A DNA stretch of 64,000 bases from Alphaproteobacteria bacterium (GTDB lineage Bacteria; Pseudomonadota; Alphaproteobacteria; UBA8366): positions 30,177 to 94,176 of the forward strand of contig JAJFJD010000041.1 in assembly GCA_021774335.1 (NCBI GenBank), written 5' to 3'. Below, piece by piece: positions 37,640 to 46,433 of this stretch. The notes under the pieces were generated by a model. It made no database searches, had not been told where the DNA came from, and saw only the letters and a program-made list of their open reading frames with translations. How positions within the stretch are numbered: position 1 is the first letter of the stretch; every line of letters begins with the position of its first letter. Position numbers and translations under genes: made by a program.

Positions 37640-38129
37640 CTCCCGTAATGCCGGGTACTGCGGCTCACCCTAGGTTTTTTTCCAGATGAATTATGCTCAT
37701 TGTTAAAGACGGTATCACATCTGTGTATTGATCTGCATCGGGGTCCGCCCCGCTAGGGCAGCGTTAATGTCTGTTCCGAGTCATTAGCGGAAGTCGGGCG
37801 CGTTCGTCGGAACGTCAGCTAATAACCAGAGGCGAAAGTCGGTACGCTAACCGGATCAGCGCGTAGCCGGTGAAGAGGTGATAAGGGTACCGATGCGGAT
37901 CACTGACCTGTCCCACTTTTTTATGCATGGGCGGTCTCTGGTCAAATGAGATAGTGATGTGCGTCGCTGGTGACCGTCCAAGAGCGCCGATGTGACAGAT
38001 GAGCAGAAAATCCACGAGTTTGGAGACGGTTGAACGTTATCAGGCACGGCTTAATACCAATGTTGCCGTTCACGTTTGTCGAGCAGAATTGAGCAACTCA
38101 CCCAAGATACCAACGACGGCGGGAAGAGC
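37640..38129. other. 490-bp spacer before acr3 with repeat copy and small frame
   Basis: A copy of the dispersed repeat (AGTCATTAGCGGAAGTC) is at 37779-37795; it shares 16 identical bases with the copy at 27164-27180 in opposite orientation. A 44-codon frame runs from ATG 37999 to TGA 38131-38133 and overlaps the acr3 ATG as ATGA, but it has no ribosome site and no recognisable family, so a leader peptide role is only a possibility. Nothing else is clear. Confidence 0.35.
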
Positions 38130-39212
38130 ATGAACAGTGAATTTGTTGGCGTAGCCGATAAGCCTTCCGGCGGTATTGGTTTCTTCGAAAAATGGCTGTC
38201 AGTGTGGATCGCTCTATGCATCGCAGCTGGGGTTGGCCTTGGCAGTGCGATGCCAAAACTGTTTCAGTTCCTTGCTGGCCTGGAATACGCATCGGTCAAT
38301 CTGATCGTAGCCCTACTGATTTGGGGAATGGTCTATCCGATGATGGTGAATGTGGATTTCGCCAGCCTTCGCCACATTGGTGAGCGTCCAAAAGGACTGG
38401 TCATTACCATCGTTGTTAACTGGCTGATCAAGCCGTTCACGATGGTCGCCCTCGGCGTGCTTTTTTTCGAAGTTTTCTTCGCCGACATTATCGCCCCAGC
38501 CGATGCGCAACAATACATTGCCGGCCTGATTCTGCTTGGGGCGGCCCCCTGTACCGCGATGGTATTTGTCTGGTCACATCTCACACGCGGCGACGCGACC
38601 TACACACTCGTCCAGGTATCGTTGAATGACGTCATCATGGTTTTCGCCTTTGCGCCGATTGTCGCCTTGCTACTCGGCGTCACCGATATAGATGTGCCAT
38701 GGCAAACACTTATTTTGTCCGTCGGACTCTATGTGGTCATTCCACTCATTGCCGGTGCGATCACCCGAAAGCGGCTGACGGATTCTGCTAAGAGCGGAGA
38801 AACCGACGAATCCGCAATTGCGCAATTCACAAATAGGATTAAGCCGCTCTCGGTTGTAGCGCTGCTCGCCACGGTGGTTCTGCTCTTCGGCTTTCAAGGT
38901 CACGTAATCCTCGACCGCCCGCTGCTCATTGCGTTAATCGCCGTGCCGCTTCTGGTGCAATCTTATGGCATATTCGCAGTCGCCTATGGCGCGGCCTATT
39001 TGTGGCGGGTCCCGTTCAATGTTGCAGCGCCATGCGCCCTTATCGGCACGTCAAACTTTTTTGAATTGGCCGTGGCAGTTGCCATTAGTCTGTTTGGACT
39101 AAATTCAGGGGCCGCGTTGACCACTGTGGTTGGCGTGCTCGTCGAAGTCCCAGTCATGCTGTCGCTTGTCGCCTTCGCAAACCGAACGCGCAGCCTGTTT
39201 CCGGCCGCGTAG
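38130..39212 (+). CDS. acr3: Acr3-family arsenite efflux transporter
   Basis: From ATG 38130 (GGGAAGA upstream) the product is 360 aa with ten membrane helices. The essential Cys of the family is C141 in [20 protein letters not shown], and the [18 protein letters not shown] segment near the end is the second half-repeat signature. Acr3 proteins export As(III) using the proton gradient. No arsR, arsC or arsH gene flanks it, which is unusual. The gene that follows encodes a small Cys-rich protein. Confidence 0.92.
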   Translation: MNSEFVGVADKPSGGIGFFEKWLSVWIALCIAAGVGLGSAMPKLFQFLAGLEYASVNLIVALLIWGMVYPMMVNVDFASLRHIGERPKGLVITIVVNWLIKPFTMVALGVLFFEVFFADIIAPADAQQYIAGLILLGAAPCTAMVFVWSHLTRGDATYTLVQVSLNDVIMVFAFAPIVALLLGVTDIDVPWQTLILSVGLYVVIPLIAGAITRKRLTDSAKSGETDESAIAQFTNRIKPLSVVALLATVVLLFGFQGHVILDRPLLIALIAVPLLVQSYGIFAVAYGAAYLWRVPFNVAAPCALIGTSNFFELAVAVAISLFGLNSGAALTTVVGVLVEVPVMLSLVAFANRTRSLFPAA

Positions 39213-39247
39213 TGAAGCCCCAGTAACTCTACCAACGGACGGGTGAT

Positions 39248-39496
39248 ATGACGCGCGAACACAAAGCCTGCTACGGCACTATGTTCCACGACACATTGCA
39301 TTTCGAGACCAACAAAGAGATGAAAGGTAAAGTCTTCAGCTTTGTGCTCAAGTCTTTGGGCCTGGGGCATTCAGATCGTTTGGTCAAAGCGGATATCTCA
39401 GAATGGAATGATTGCCTGGAATGCCCAGAGTTTGATCATTGCTACAAACTCTGCATGGCAAAGCTGGCGTTTGAAGGGGCCATCGCAGAGGGTTAG
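39248..39496 (+). CDS. Small Cys-rich protein next to acr3, unknown
   Basis: The 82-aa product has five Cys: C8 and a cluster C56-x2-C59-x5-C65-x3-C69 in the C-terminal half. The cluster sits in a short segment with acidic and aromatic residues (NDCLECPEFDHCYKLCMAK). No signal peptide. The Cys spacing could bind a metal or metalloid, or an Fe-S cluster. It starts 35 bp after acr3 on the same strand. No known family recognised. A role in metalloid handling is inference from position and Cys content only. Confidence 0.6.
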   Translation: MTREHKACYGTMFHDTLHFETNKEMKGKVFSFVLKSLGLGHSDRLVKADISEWNDCLECPEFDHCYKLCMAKLAFEGAIAEG

Positions 39497-39528
39497 GAAT
39501 TTCGGCGTTGAGAGAGACTATCTGGAAT

Positions 39529-39597
39529 GTCCGGTACGGGTCATTAGCCGACATTCAGATGGTCGAGGCTGATATCCGCTAATGACCCAATACGGAC
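39529..39597. repeat. Palindromic copy of the dispersed intergenic repeat
   Basis: Arm GTCCGGTACGGGTCATTAGC (39529-39548) faces arm GCTAATGACCCAATACGGAC (39578-39597). They differ only in the four bases after GTCCG. The 29-bp centre is unique. Single arms or partial copies occur at about 27164, 32318, 35935, 37087 and 37779, all intergenic. Confidence 0.7.
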
Positions 39598-39625
39598 AAT
39601 ACGAGCCAAGCTATCCAGCTTGGGG

Positions 39626-40231
39626 CTATGAAACGAGCGGCGAAGTACTCCCAAACGTACCGGCAAAAATCATGTCGGAGAGCGGGTTGCGGCTGCGCGG
39701 CGCGGTCTCGGGTTCCTGTCGGTGCTCGGGCAGACTTTCCGGCTCTCCTTGATAGCCGAGTGCGACGCCGGCAACCACACCATAGTCGTCGGGAACGGCG
39801 TAGGTCTCGCGGACTTTGTCCACTTCGATTCCAGCCATTTGGCGCACGAAGAGGCCACGGGCCGTCGCCTCGAGCGTCAACAACGCCGATGCCGCACCAG
39901 TGTCATGGAAGGCATGGCGGTTTTCGTCGCCGTTCGGCCGCATCAGGCTGGCCAGCGCAATCATCAAAACCGGCGCCGCCGGCGCCCATTCCTGGTTGCC
40001 GGTTTTCAGGCATTCGACCATTCGTTGGTGTTCCGCGGCATCATCCTTGGTCGCGACGATATAGCGCCACGGCTGCATGTTGTTGCACGATGCCGCCCAC
40101 CGCGCCGCTTCCAGGACCGCAATCAGATCTTCGCGGGAGACCGCACGGTCCGAGTAGGCGCGCGGGCTCCAGCGGTTGTGGATCAACTCATTGAGCGGGA
40201 CGGACGTCTCGGCGGGCTTTTTTGGCAGCAT
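39626..40231 (-). CDS. Nitroreductase-family protein
   Basis: From ATG 40231 (AAGGAAA upstream) the product is 201 aa, the normal size. Conserved pieces are NRWSPRAYSDRAV near 18 for the FMN phosphate, ARWAASCNNMQPWRYIV near 43-59 for the isoalloxazine and ring contacts, and GVVAGVALGYQG near the C terminus. It lacks a clear metal or second-substrate domain. Such FMN proteins reduce nitro groups, quinones or enones, or act in demethylation and dehalogenation. Single gene. Confidence 0.9.
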   Translation of the reverse strand: MLPKKPAETSVPLNELIHNRWSPRAYSDRAVSREDLIAVLEAARWAASCNNMQPWRYIVATKDDAAEHQRMVECLKTGNQEWAPAAPVLMIALASLMRPNGDENRHAFHDTGAASALLTLEATARGLFVRQMAGIEVDKVRETYAVPDDYGVVAGVALGYQGEPESLPEHRQEPETAPRSRNPLSDMIFAGTFGSTSPLVS

Positions 40232-40475
40232 TTGTGTTTCCTTAAAAATTGTCGAACTGGCCGTGCGATCCATTCAAACATCGCGATGGCTGGCGTCTGG
40301 ATGAAAGACCGTAGCGGCGGGTCGCCGCGCTGAGGAATAGGATCGTGTCGGTCACCAGTGCCCTGGATTACTCCGGGCTCAGTGCTGGTTCAAGGATCTT
40401 GTCACGGGACCCATCAGTCTTGCGGTAACCCGCCCCGGATATCGCCGCAAACCGGCACTCGATGTAAAGATTCGG

Positions 40476-41549
40476 TCAGGTGTCGATGCCGAGCAGTTGA
40501 GCTGCGGTGCCGCCCAGGATTGCGATCCGGTCGTCGTCGCTCAAATCGGGTGTGTTGAGGACCAGGTCAATTTCGGTGCTGGTCCACCCGAAGGGATAGT
40601 CGGTTCCCACCATGATCTGGCCTGGCCCCGTTTCCGCGACCAGATGGCGTAGAGCCTCGGGCGTAAACAAGATGGTGTCGAAATAAAGCTGACCGTCCTT
40701 TAGATAGGATGTGGGTGCCTTTTTTGGCATTGGCCCCACCCGATCCGGGAAGGTGCGGCAGACGGCGTCGGACCGATGGGCGTAAGACGGCAAGTATCCG
40801 CCAGCGTGCGCGGCGCAGATTTTTAGCCCAGGGAAGCGGTCCAGCGTACCCTCGAAAATAAGATGAGACAGCGCAATTGTCGTTTCGAGCGGGTTGCCGA
40901 TGGTGTTCGTCAAATAGCCGTTGCCCGAAAGCCGCCCGCTTGCCTCTAGTTCCTTCGTGCCCTGCGGGTGCATGAAGACCAACAGATCGAGTTCCTCGCA
41001 CGCGGCCCAGAAGGGATGAAATTTTGGATCGGCGAGTTCCACGCCCGCGACGGAACCACCCACGCTCACGCCGCGAAATCCGTGCGTCTTGACGGCTTGC
41101 TTGACCTGCTCAACCGCGAGATCGGGGTGTTGCAGGGCAACGGTGGCAAAGGCCACAAAGCGATCAGGAGTGGCGGCGCAAATCTCAACCAGAGCTTCGT
41201 TCTGGATTTTGATCAATTCGGCGGCGGCGTCCAACTCGGCGTCGTACCAATAGGGATTGATGCTGAGCGCGGATACGTCGATACCCTGTTCGTCCATCGC
41301 GGCGATGCGCGTGGTCGTATCCGTCATCACCAAATCAGCCTTACCGGTCGGTCGGCCGAGAATGTCCAGGGCTTCAGGCACCACGCAGTGCGCATGCACG
41401 TCCACCGTCTTGACCCTGGTCCCGTTGACGACAACTTTGCGTCGCTGTCCATGGCTATGCGATGCGGAACCGGTGGATTGTCCACCGTCAGCCGAAGCGG
41501 CGCTTAACGCGCATCCTACGAAGCCTATTTCCCCCGGACCATTGCTCAT
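40476..41549 (-). CDS. ACMSD-like amidohydrolase family protein (second copy)
   Basis: ATG 41549 gives 357 aa; a start at 41576 is also possible. An unusual 40-residue Ser/Gly/His-rich head precedes the metal motif VDVHAHCV (H-x-H). Later motifs are FMHPQGTKELE near 200, AAHAGGYLPSY near 256, and GTDYPFGW near 320 for the last Asp. This is the arrangement of metal-dependent decarboxylases and hydrolases of the ACMSD subgroup. The head is not a clear signal peptide. Single gene between the nitroreductase and the arylsulfotransferase-like gene. Confidence 0.88.
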   Translation of the reverse strand: MSNGPGEIGFVGCALSAASADGGQSTGSASHSHGQRRKVVVNGTRVKTVDVHAHCVVPEALDILGRPTGKADLVMTDTTTRIAAMDEQGIDVSALSINPYWYDAELDAAAELIKIQNEALVEICAATPDRFVAFATVALQHPDLAVEQVKQAVKTHGFRGVSVGGSVAGVELADPKFHPFWAACEELDLLVFMHPQGTKELEASGRLSGNGYLTNTIGNPLETTIALSHLIFEGTLDRFPGLKICAAHAGGYLPSYAHRSDAVCRTFPDRVGPMPKKAPTSYLKDGQLYFDTILFTPEALRHLVAETGPGQIMVGTDYPFGWTSTEIDLVLNTPDLSDDDRIAILGGTAAQLLGIDT

Positions 41550-41791
41550 CGGTATGTTCCTTCGCCCCTTGTTCATGAGCCGCGCACTTCAATGTCGCAG
41601 GCCGCACTCGTAACGTTGCCTATCGTATCGGTCATTGAGAATTTTTGCGAATATCCGTGTCCGGTTACATGCGAACACTCCGGCGTCTCATTTGGCGGCA
41701 TTGGAAAAGACCGGAGCGGTATGTCATTCTGAGAATTGACATTATGGTGTCCCGGATCAGACCTTTAAAAACGTAGTTGATGGGGATTTGA

Positions 41792-42901
41792 ATGCGATAT
41801 CGCGATATGGGGGTCTTAGAGCATGATCGCCTTCGTGCGACGCCCGGCGTTACGCTGGTTGTTCGGTTACGCGGAAAAGCCGCCTATTTGATCGGTATGA
41901 ATGGGGAAGTTTTACACGAGTGGAATTTCCCGCTTACGCCGGGCAATCATGTCTATCTCATGGAAAACGGCAATTTGCTCTGGAGCGGAGAGCCGGAAGA
42001 TAACAGTCCCTATAACGGGGAGAAACTTTCTCGTTTTGAAGGTGGCGAAGGTCCGCCCTTACGGGGCGGACGCGGTGGTGTTCTCCGGGAAATCGACTGG
42101 GATGGAAACGTCCTATGGGAGCATGTCAACTGGGACCAACACCACGACAGCCGACGTTTGGCGAATGGTAATACGATGTATCTGGGGTGGGAAATCATGC
42201 CAGATGCGGCGGCGAAGCGGGTCTTAGGCGGGCAACCGGGCACCGAACATAATGGTTTGATTTACGGGGACTATCTGCATGAAGTGACGCCTGATGGCGA
42301 CGTCGTGTGGGAATGGCATGCGCATTCTGACATGGCGCTGGAACGATATCCTATGTGTTCGCGTTGCTTCAGAAACGAGTTCGCGCATGCAAATGCCTGT
42401 TCGCCGTTGCCAAACGGTGATGTCATGGTCAGTTTTCGCCGTTTGAATTTGATCGCGATCATCGATCGGGAAACCAAACAGTTCAGATGGGAACACCGGG
42501 ACGATTCATGGGGGCATCAACATGACTGCCAAATGCTCGAAAACGGCAACATCCTGCTGTTCGCCAATGGAATTCACGGCGGCGAGAATCCTTTTTCCCG
42601 CGTCATCGAACTTGATCCAGAATCCCGAGAAACCGTGTGGTCTTACCGTGGCTCGCCGCCATACACATTCTTCAGCCCTCATATCAGTGGTGTGCAACGG
42701 TTAAGCAGCGGCAACACATTGATTTGCGAGGGCCAATGGGGACGCGTATTCGAAGTGACCCCGGAAAACGATATCGTTTGGGAATATGTATCGCCGTTTT
42801 TTGACCCGAATCCCAATGGTGGTGGTCATACGAATATGATGTTTCGTGCATATCGCTATGCTGTCGATTCGCAAGAAATCCGCGGCCGCGTTTCCCTTTA
42901 G
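41792..42901 (+). CDS. Arylsulfotransferase-like protein (second copy)
   Basis: The 369-aa product has the same blade motifs as the protein at 9670-11010: MNGEVLHEW, LMENGNLLW, DWDGNVLWEH, LPNGDVMVSFR, LSSGNTLICEGQWGRVFEV. His residues fall in WDQHHDSRR, EWHAHSD and WGHQHDCQM, placing several His in the propeller centre, as needed for an ASST-type reaction. No signal peptide is present. Length is shorter than characterised ASSTs. A Cys pair MCSRCFRN adds a possible metal or redox site. A TGGGGA sequence precedes the ATG. Function uncertain. Confidence 0.75.
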   Translation: MRYRDMGVLEHDRLRATPGVTLVVRLRGKAAYLIGMNGEVLHEWNFPLTPGNHVYLMENGNLLWSGEPEDNSPYNGEKLSRFEGGEGPPLRGGRGGVLREIDWDGNVLWEHVNWDQHHDSRRLANGNTMYLGWEIMPDAAAKRVLGGQPGTEHNGLIYGDYLHEVTPDGDVVWEWHAHSDMALERYPMCSRCFRNEFAHANACSPLPNGDVMVSFRRLNLIAIIDRETKQFRWEHRDDSWGHQHDCQMLENGNILLFANGIHGGENPFSRVIELDPESRETVWSYRGSPPYTFFSPHISGVQRLSSGNTLICEGQWGRVFEVTPENDIVWEYVSPFFDPNPNGGGHTNMMFRAYRYAVDSQEIRGRVSL

Positions 42902-43010
42902 GGTTTCGGAAAATTTCGGTAATATCGATAGATTCCGCTCCGGCTAGCGGCAGGCATATCGATGTCAAACTCGCATGTTTTTCAGGCAAGGAACTGTTAG
43001 AATAGTCGGT

Positions 43011-43028
43011 GTTCTCATTAATCAGAAC
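43011..43028. promoter_or_regulatory. 18-bp inverted repeat upstream of VOC fragment / IclR gene
   Basis: GTTCTCATT is followed by AATCAGAAC; eight of nine pairs match (only C/C fails). It lies 20 bp before the ATG at 43049, near where a promoter of the IclR transcript would be. IclR-family operators are similar-sized palindromes, so autoregulation is plausible. Confidence 0.4.
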
Positions 43029-43048
43029 TGACGACCAAAGAAACTTAC

Positions 43049-43231
43049 ATGTCTCTCCTCAGGGTCGACCATGTGCAGCTTGCAATGCCGCCGGGTCAGG
43101 AAGATTCGGCTCGGGACTTCTATGCCGGAGCGCCAGACTTCTATGAAATCGACAAGCCCGCCGACCTGGCTTCACTTGGCAGATGCTGGCTTAAGCGCGA
43201 CGGCCTGATAGTTCAATTGGAAATCCAATGA
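43049..43231 (+). pseudogene. Truncated VOC-family (glyoxalase-like) gene
   Basis: The 60-aa frame starts MSLLRVDHVQLAMPPGQEDSARDFY, the first half of a VOC protein (intact family members run about 120-130 aa), and reaches CWLKRDGLIVQLEIQ before a TGA. The second half, with the other metal ligands, is not found in the downstream frames. So the gene is truncated at its 3' end. Its TGA overlaps the ATG of the IclR gene (ATGA), so the remnant may survive as a translated leader that couples to the regulator. Confidence 0.7.
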
Positions 43232-44127
43232 CGAATATCGTTCGCCCCCCCTCAGCGGCCAGATTACGGCAGCAAAAGGAAAACCAGTCGCAGGAAGACT
43301 CTGCGAAGCCGACTTGGTATGCGCGCAGCCCGCACGACACGCCTATATCAAAAACATCGCCCGGCTCCGCGCTGGAACGGGCTCTGGCGGTTGTCGAAAC
43401 GCTTCTCGAGGCGGATCATCCCGTCGGCCTCCAGGAGATCGCCGCTCGGCTCGATCTTCCGCGGCAATCCGCGCATAGAATCCTCAATCAGCTCATCGAC
43501 GCCGGATTGGTGCAACGTCAAATAGATAAGGACCGTATCACGCTAGGTCCCAGAATGCGTCGGCTGGCGCTCGACACAATCTACTACTCGCGCCGAACGG
43601 GACCGATGCACGCTGTCCTCGAAGAATTGGCGAACAGCACTGGTGAAACCTGTAACTTGGGTGTCTTAGACGCCAACAAAGTTTTGCTGCTGGATCGCGT
43701 CGAATCACATTGGTCGCTGCGCGTCCATTCAGAGGTCGGCAAGCGCCTGGAATTCCATTCGTCGGGCATCGGAAAGCTCTTGGTCGCCCATCTGCCGAAG
43801 GAACGCCGCCACCGTCTCATCACAGCCCGGCCGCTCCCACGCTTTACGAGCTTTACGATCACGGATGAAGAGGAACTGGAAACCGAGTTCGCACAAATTC
43901 GTCGTCTCGGATACTCTATTTCGAACCAAGGGACATTGTTGGGCATGTTCTCCATTGCGGTGCCGCTTCCCGACCCAAACGGACGCGTGCTCGCCGGCCT
44001 AGCCTGTCAGGCTCCGCTAACGCGCGCGCCACTTGAATCGGCAGTAGAAATGCTCTTGCCGCCCTTGATGCAAGCGGCCGAGCGCATGGAAAACCTGATA
44101 GCACTCGACTACGAGGATCACACGTAG
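43228..44127 (+). CDS. IclR-family transcriptional regulator
   Basis: 299 aa. After a polar head of about 48 residues the winged helix-turn-helix begins (SALERALAVVETLLEADHPVGL, then IAARLDLPRQSAHRILNQLID). The effector-binding domain spans about 115-290 with DRVESHWSLRVHSEVGKRLEFHSSGIGKLL, the usual IclR signature. Start ATG 43228 overlaps the stop of the truncated VOC frame. It converges on the end of the 11-gene minus-strand cluster (44172-58909) with a hairpin between, and IclR members commonly control such catabolic clusters, so it is the leading candidate regulator. Confidence 0.92.
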   Translation: MTNIVRPPSAARLRQQKENQSQEDSAKPTWYARSPHDTPISKTSPGSALERALAVVETLLEADHPVGLQEIAARLDLPRQSAHRILNQLIDAGLVQRQIDKDRITLGPRMRRLALDTIYYSRRTGPMHAVLEELANSTGETCNLGVLDANKVLLLDRVESHWSLRVHSEVGKRLEFHSSGIGKLLVAHLPKERRHRLITARPLPRFTSFTITDEEELETEFAQIRRLGYSISNQGTLLGMFSIAVPLPDPNGRVLAGLACQAPLTRAPLESAVEMLLPPLMQAAERMENLIALDYEDHT

Positions 44128-44135
44128 GGCAACGC

Positions 44136-44157
44136 CGGTCCGGAATCGGCCGGACCG
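44136..44157. terminator. Hairpin between convergent IclR and SDR genes
   Basis: CGGTCCGG (44136-44143) pairs exactly with CCGGACCG (44150-44157) around AATCGG. It is 9 bp past the IclR stop and 15 bp from the SDR stop. No T-run is present, so termination is uncertain. Confidence 0.45.
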
Positions 44158-44171
44158 AAACGATCGTCAAT

Positions 44172-44960
44172 TCAGATACTCATCGAGACGCCGCCATCCA
44201 CATGCCAGGCGGCGCCAGTCACGAAACCGCACCGCGCAGATGCCAAAAAGGCTACGACGTCGCCGACTTCCTCCGACGTGCCCATGCGGCCGAGAGGAAT
44301 TTTTGCAACGCGTTCCGCTCGAACTTCGGCTTCAGTCTGCCCCGTGATAACCGCCCATTCGCGCATCGTTTCATCCTGGCGATCCGTATCGATAATATGA
44401 GGGATGATGGCGTTGACCCTGATACCGTCCTTGGCGACGTCGTTCGCCAGCGCCTTTGTGAGATTGAGCACCGCTGAATTGTTCAGACCGACCGGAATCG
44501 TCGTCGCGTGCGGCTGACGCGCCGCAAGACCGGAGATGTTCACGACGTTCCCCGCGCTGCGCTCCCGCATGTGCGGAATGACATACCGCAGACAACGGGC
44601 GTAGCCATTGAGCTTCTGCTCGAACAAGTCGAGCCAGGAATTTTCGGTCAGTTCGTGGAATGCCGTCGGCGTAACCGTAGCCGCCGCGTTTATGAGTATG
44701 TCGACACGGCCGAATTCCGAAATCGTGCGATCTACCATCGCGCGCACGGCGGCGTCGTCGCGAAGCTCCGTCGGCACAGCGATCACCGTGCCGCCCGATG
44801 ATTTCTCGAGAGCGGCCTGCGTTTTCTCCAAACGCTCAGGATCGCGGCTCACCAACGCCACGGCGGCGCCTTCGGAAAGCAGGGATGCTGCGCACGCATG
44901 CCCAATCCCACGGCTTCCGCCGGTAACGATCGCAACCTGCCCTTCTAATCCAAGATCCAT
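44172..44960 (-). CDS. Atypical SDR-family protein lacking YxxxK
   Basis: ATG 44960 is preceded by GGAGA and gives 262 aa. The cofactor motif TGGSRGIG is at 13-20, NAAA near 91, and S143 in NISGL is present. At the catalytic Tyr/Lys positions the sequence reads V157-G-L-N-N161, so both Y and K are missing, while the following helix AVLNLTKALA is normal. Relatives with a non-canonical segment here exist and may be dehydrogenases with other catalytic residues or non-oxidoreductases. It is the last gene of the 11-gene cluster (38 bp after MmgE/PrpD). Confidence 0.88.
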   Translation of the reverse strand: MDLGLEGQVAIVTGGSRGIGHACAASLLSEGAAVALVSRDPERLEKTQAALEKSSGGTVIAVPTELRDDAAVRAMVDRTISEFGRVDILINAAATVTPTAFHELTENSWLDLFEQKLNGYARCLRYVIPHMRERSAGNVVNISGLAARQPHATTIPVGLNNSAVLNLTKALANDVAKDGIRVNAIIPHIIDTDRQDETMREWAVITGQTEAEVRAERVAKIPLGRMGTSEEVGDVVAFLASARCGFVTGAAWHVDGGVSMSI

Positions 44961-44998
44961 TTGGTTCTCCTGTTTCTTATGCTGCTGTATTGGAGCCG

Positions 44999-46408
44999 TC
45001 ATCCTGCCCGGCGAACTGCGCCACGCGCTGCATCCGATGGGACGAGGGCATCGCACACGGGCGCGAGCGACGGCAACCGTGGGAGGTCGAGAAGCAGATC
45101 GCATAACTTACGCGCATCCCCAGCGGAAATGCCGGTGCTGCCGTTTGAATTCGCATCCTCGAATTTGGTAATCAGTTCGTCTGTGGAAAGCGGCGTGTCG
45201 CTCTGGCCGCCCGCCTTCTTGCGCGTACGGGTCAGCAGTTTGCCATCACGCCGCTTCACCTCGACCCGCGCGGTCCATTTACCCTTCAGTTCTTCTTCGA
45301 AGTGGATTGGGATCCGATCCGCCCAGGTGCGCCGTTCCTGGGACAAGGTGTGTTCCGGCTGTAGATCCGTTAGGCCTATGTTACCGGTCAGGAGGACGGT
45401 GGCGAGGCAATAGCTCAGACTGAACTGCGCATCAACTTCGGGATTATCGCCCGGTTGATAGGCCCGGCCGACCATGTCTTTGACGAACTTCGAGCCATAA
45501 ACCTCGACCGAGGCAACATCGTCGGGACCGAATTCATGCTCGGCCATGAGTTCGCGCAGCGCATCGACGGCCGGATGCGACATGCCGCAGATCGGGTACC
45601 GTTTGAAGCCGGCACCGTCGATCTCAAATTGCGACCCCAACCCGTCTCTCAGCTTCGCCGCGTCGTAGTCACCACTCTCATAGACGGAGAAGAAACCATT
45701 CCTGCCCTCGATCGCATTGATCGCGCCGGTGACACCGGCCTGCGCGAGCCACGCGGCACGCACGCCGGCTTCAGCGACCATCGCGGGCTGCATGCGTTTG
45801 ACCAGCCCGCCGTCTTCGATGCATTGCTGATTGCCGGAGGCTTGCGCGTAGGACAGCCCCATCGCCCGTTCAATGCCGTCCGCGTCCAACCCGAGCAGGC
45901 GCGCCGTCGCCGCCGCGGTGCCGAAACCCGCCACGACCGAACTCGGGTTCCAGCCGCGGAAACCGGCGTCGCCGAAATAACTGTTGGTGGCTCGGGCGAG
46001 CCGGCAGATGACTTCGGTCCCGGCAATGATGGCCGCCGCGACATCTGCGCCCCGCAGTTCCGGTCTTGCGTCCGCGACTGCAAGTACGGCGGGCACCATT
46101 GCCACGCCGGAATGGATCGGCAGCTCGCTATGAAGGTCATCGTACTCCAACGCATGGGCCATCGAGGAATTGACCAGCGTCGCCGCCGGCGGCGACAACC
46201 GTTCGCCTCCTATCCAGACGCGGCTTGGCCCTTCCCCCCATTGCGACAGGATCGACCTCAGCTCGCGTACGCCGGGCGCGTTCCACGCAGCGATGGCTGC
46301 GCCGACGGTATCGAGCGCCATGCGCCCGCTGGCCTCAACCGTGGCGGCAGGCAGGTCTTCTATCTTGAGGTCATGGGTGAACTCAGCGAAAAGACGGGTT
46401 GCGTCCAT
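44999..46408 (-). CDS. MmgE/PrpD family protein (cluster copy)
   Basis: The 469-aa protein has the family layout: SGRMALDTVGAAIAAWN near residue 30, NSSMAHALEYDDLHSELPIHSG near 78-99, FRGWNPSSVVAGFGTAAATARLLG near 147-170 and GFKRYPICGMSHPAVDAL near 265. It differs clearly in sequence from the copy at 22266-23684. Members dehydrate or decarboxylate hydroxylated di- and tricarboxylic acids. Its place directly after a tricarboxylate transporter (25-bp gap) supports a carboxylate substrate entering this operon. Confidence 0.92.
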   Translation of the reverse strand: MDATRLFAEFTHDLKIEDLPAATVEASGRMALDTVGAAIAAWNAPGVRELRSILSQWGEGPSRVWIGGERLSPPAATLVNSSMAHALEYDDLHSELPIHSGVAMVPAVLAVADARPELRGADVAAAIIAGTEVICRLARATNSYFGDAGFRGWNPSSVVAGFGTAAATARLLGLDADGIERAMGLSYAQASGNQQCIEDGGLVKRMQPAMVAEAGVRAAWLAQAGVTGAINAIEGRNGFFSVYESGDYDAAKLRDGLGSQFEIDGAGFKRYPICGMSHPAVDALRELMAEHEFGPDDVASVEVYGSKFVKDMVGRAYQPGDNPEVDAQFSLSYCLATVLLTGNIGLTDLQPEHTLSQERRTWADRIPIHFEEELKGKWTARVEVKRRDGKLLTRTRKKAGGQSDTPLSTDELITKFEDANSNGSTGISAGDARKLCDLLLDLPRLPSLAPVCDALVPSDAARGAVRRAG

Positions 46409-46433
46409 GGTGTATCTCCCAGGAAATTTCCGT

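Noticed and set aside
43229..43231. TGA of the VOC fragment as another selenocysteine codon
   Set aside because: The frame beyond it gives no VOC sequence and no hairpin or redox motif is present; truncation fits better.
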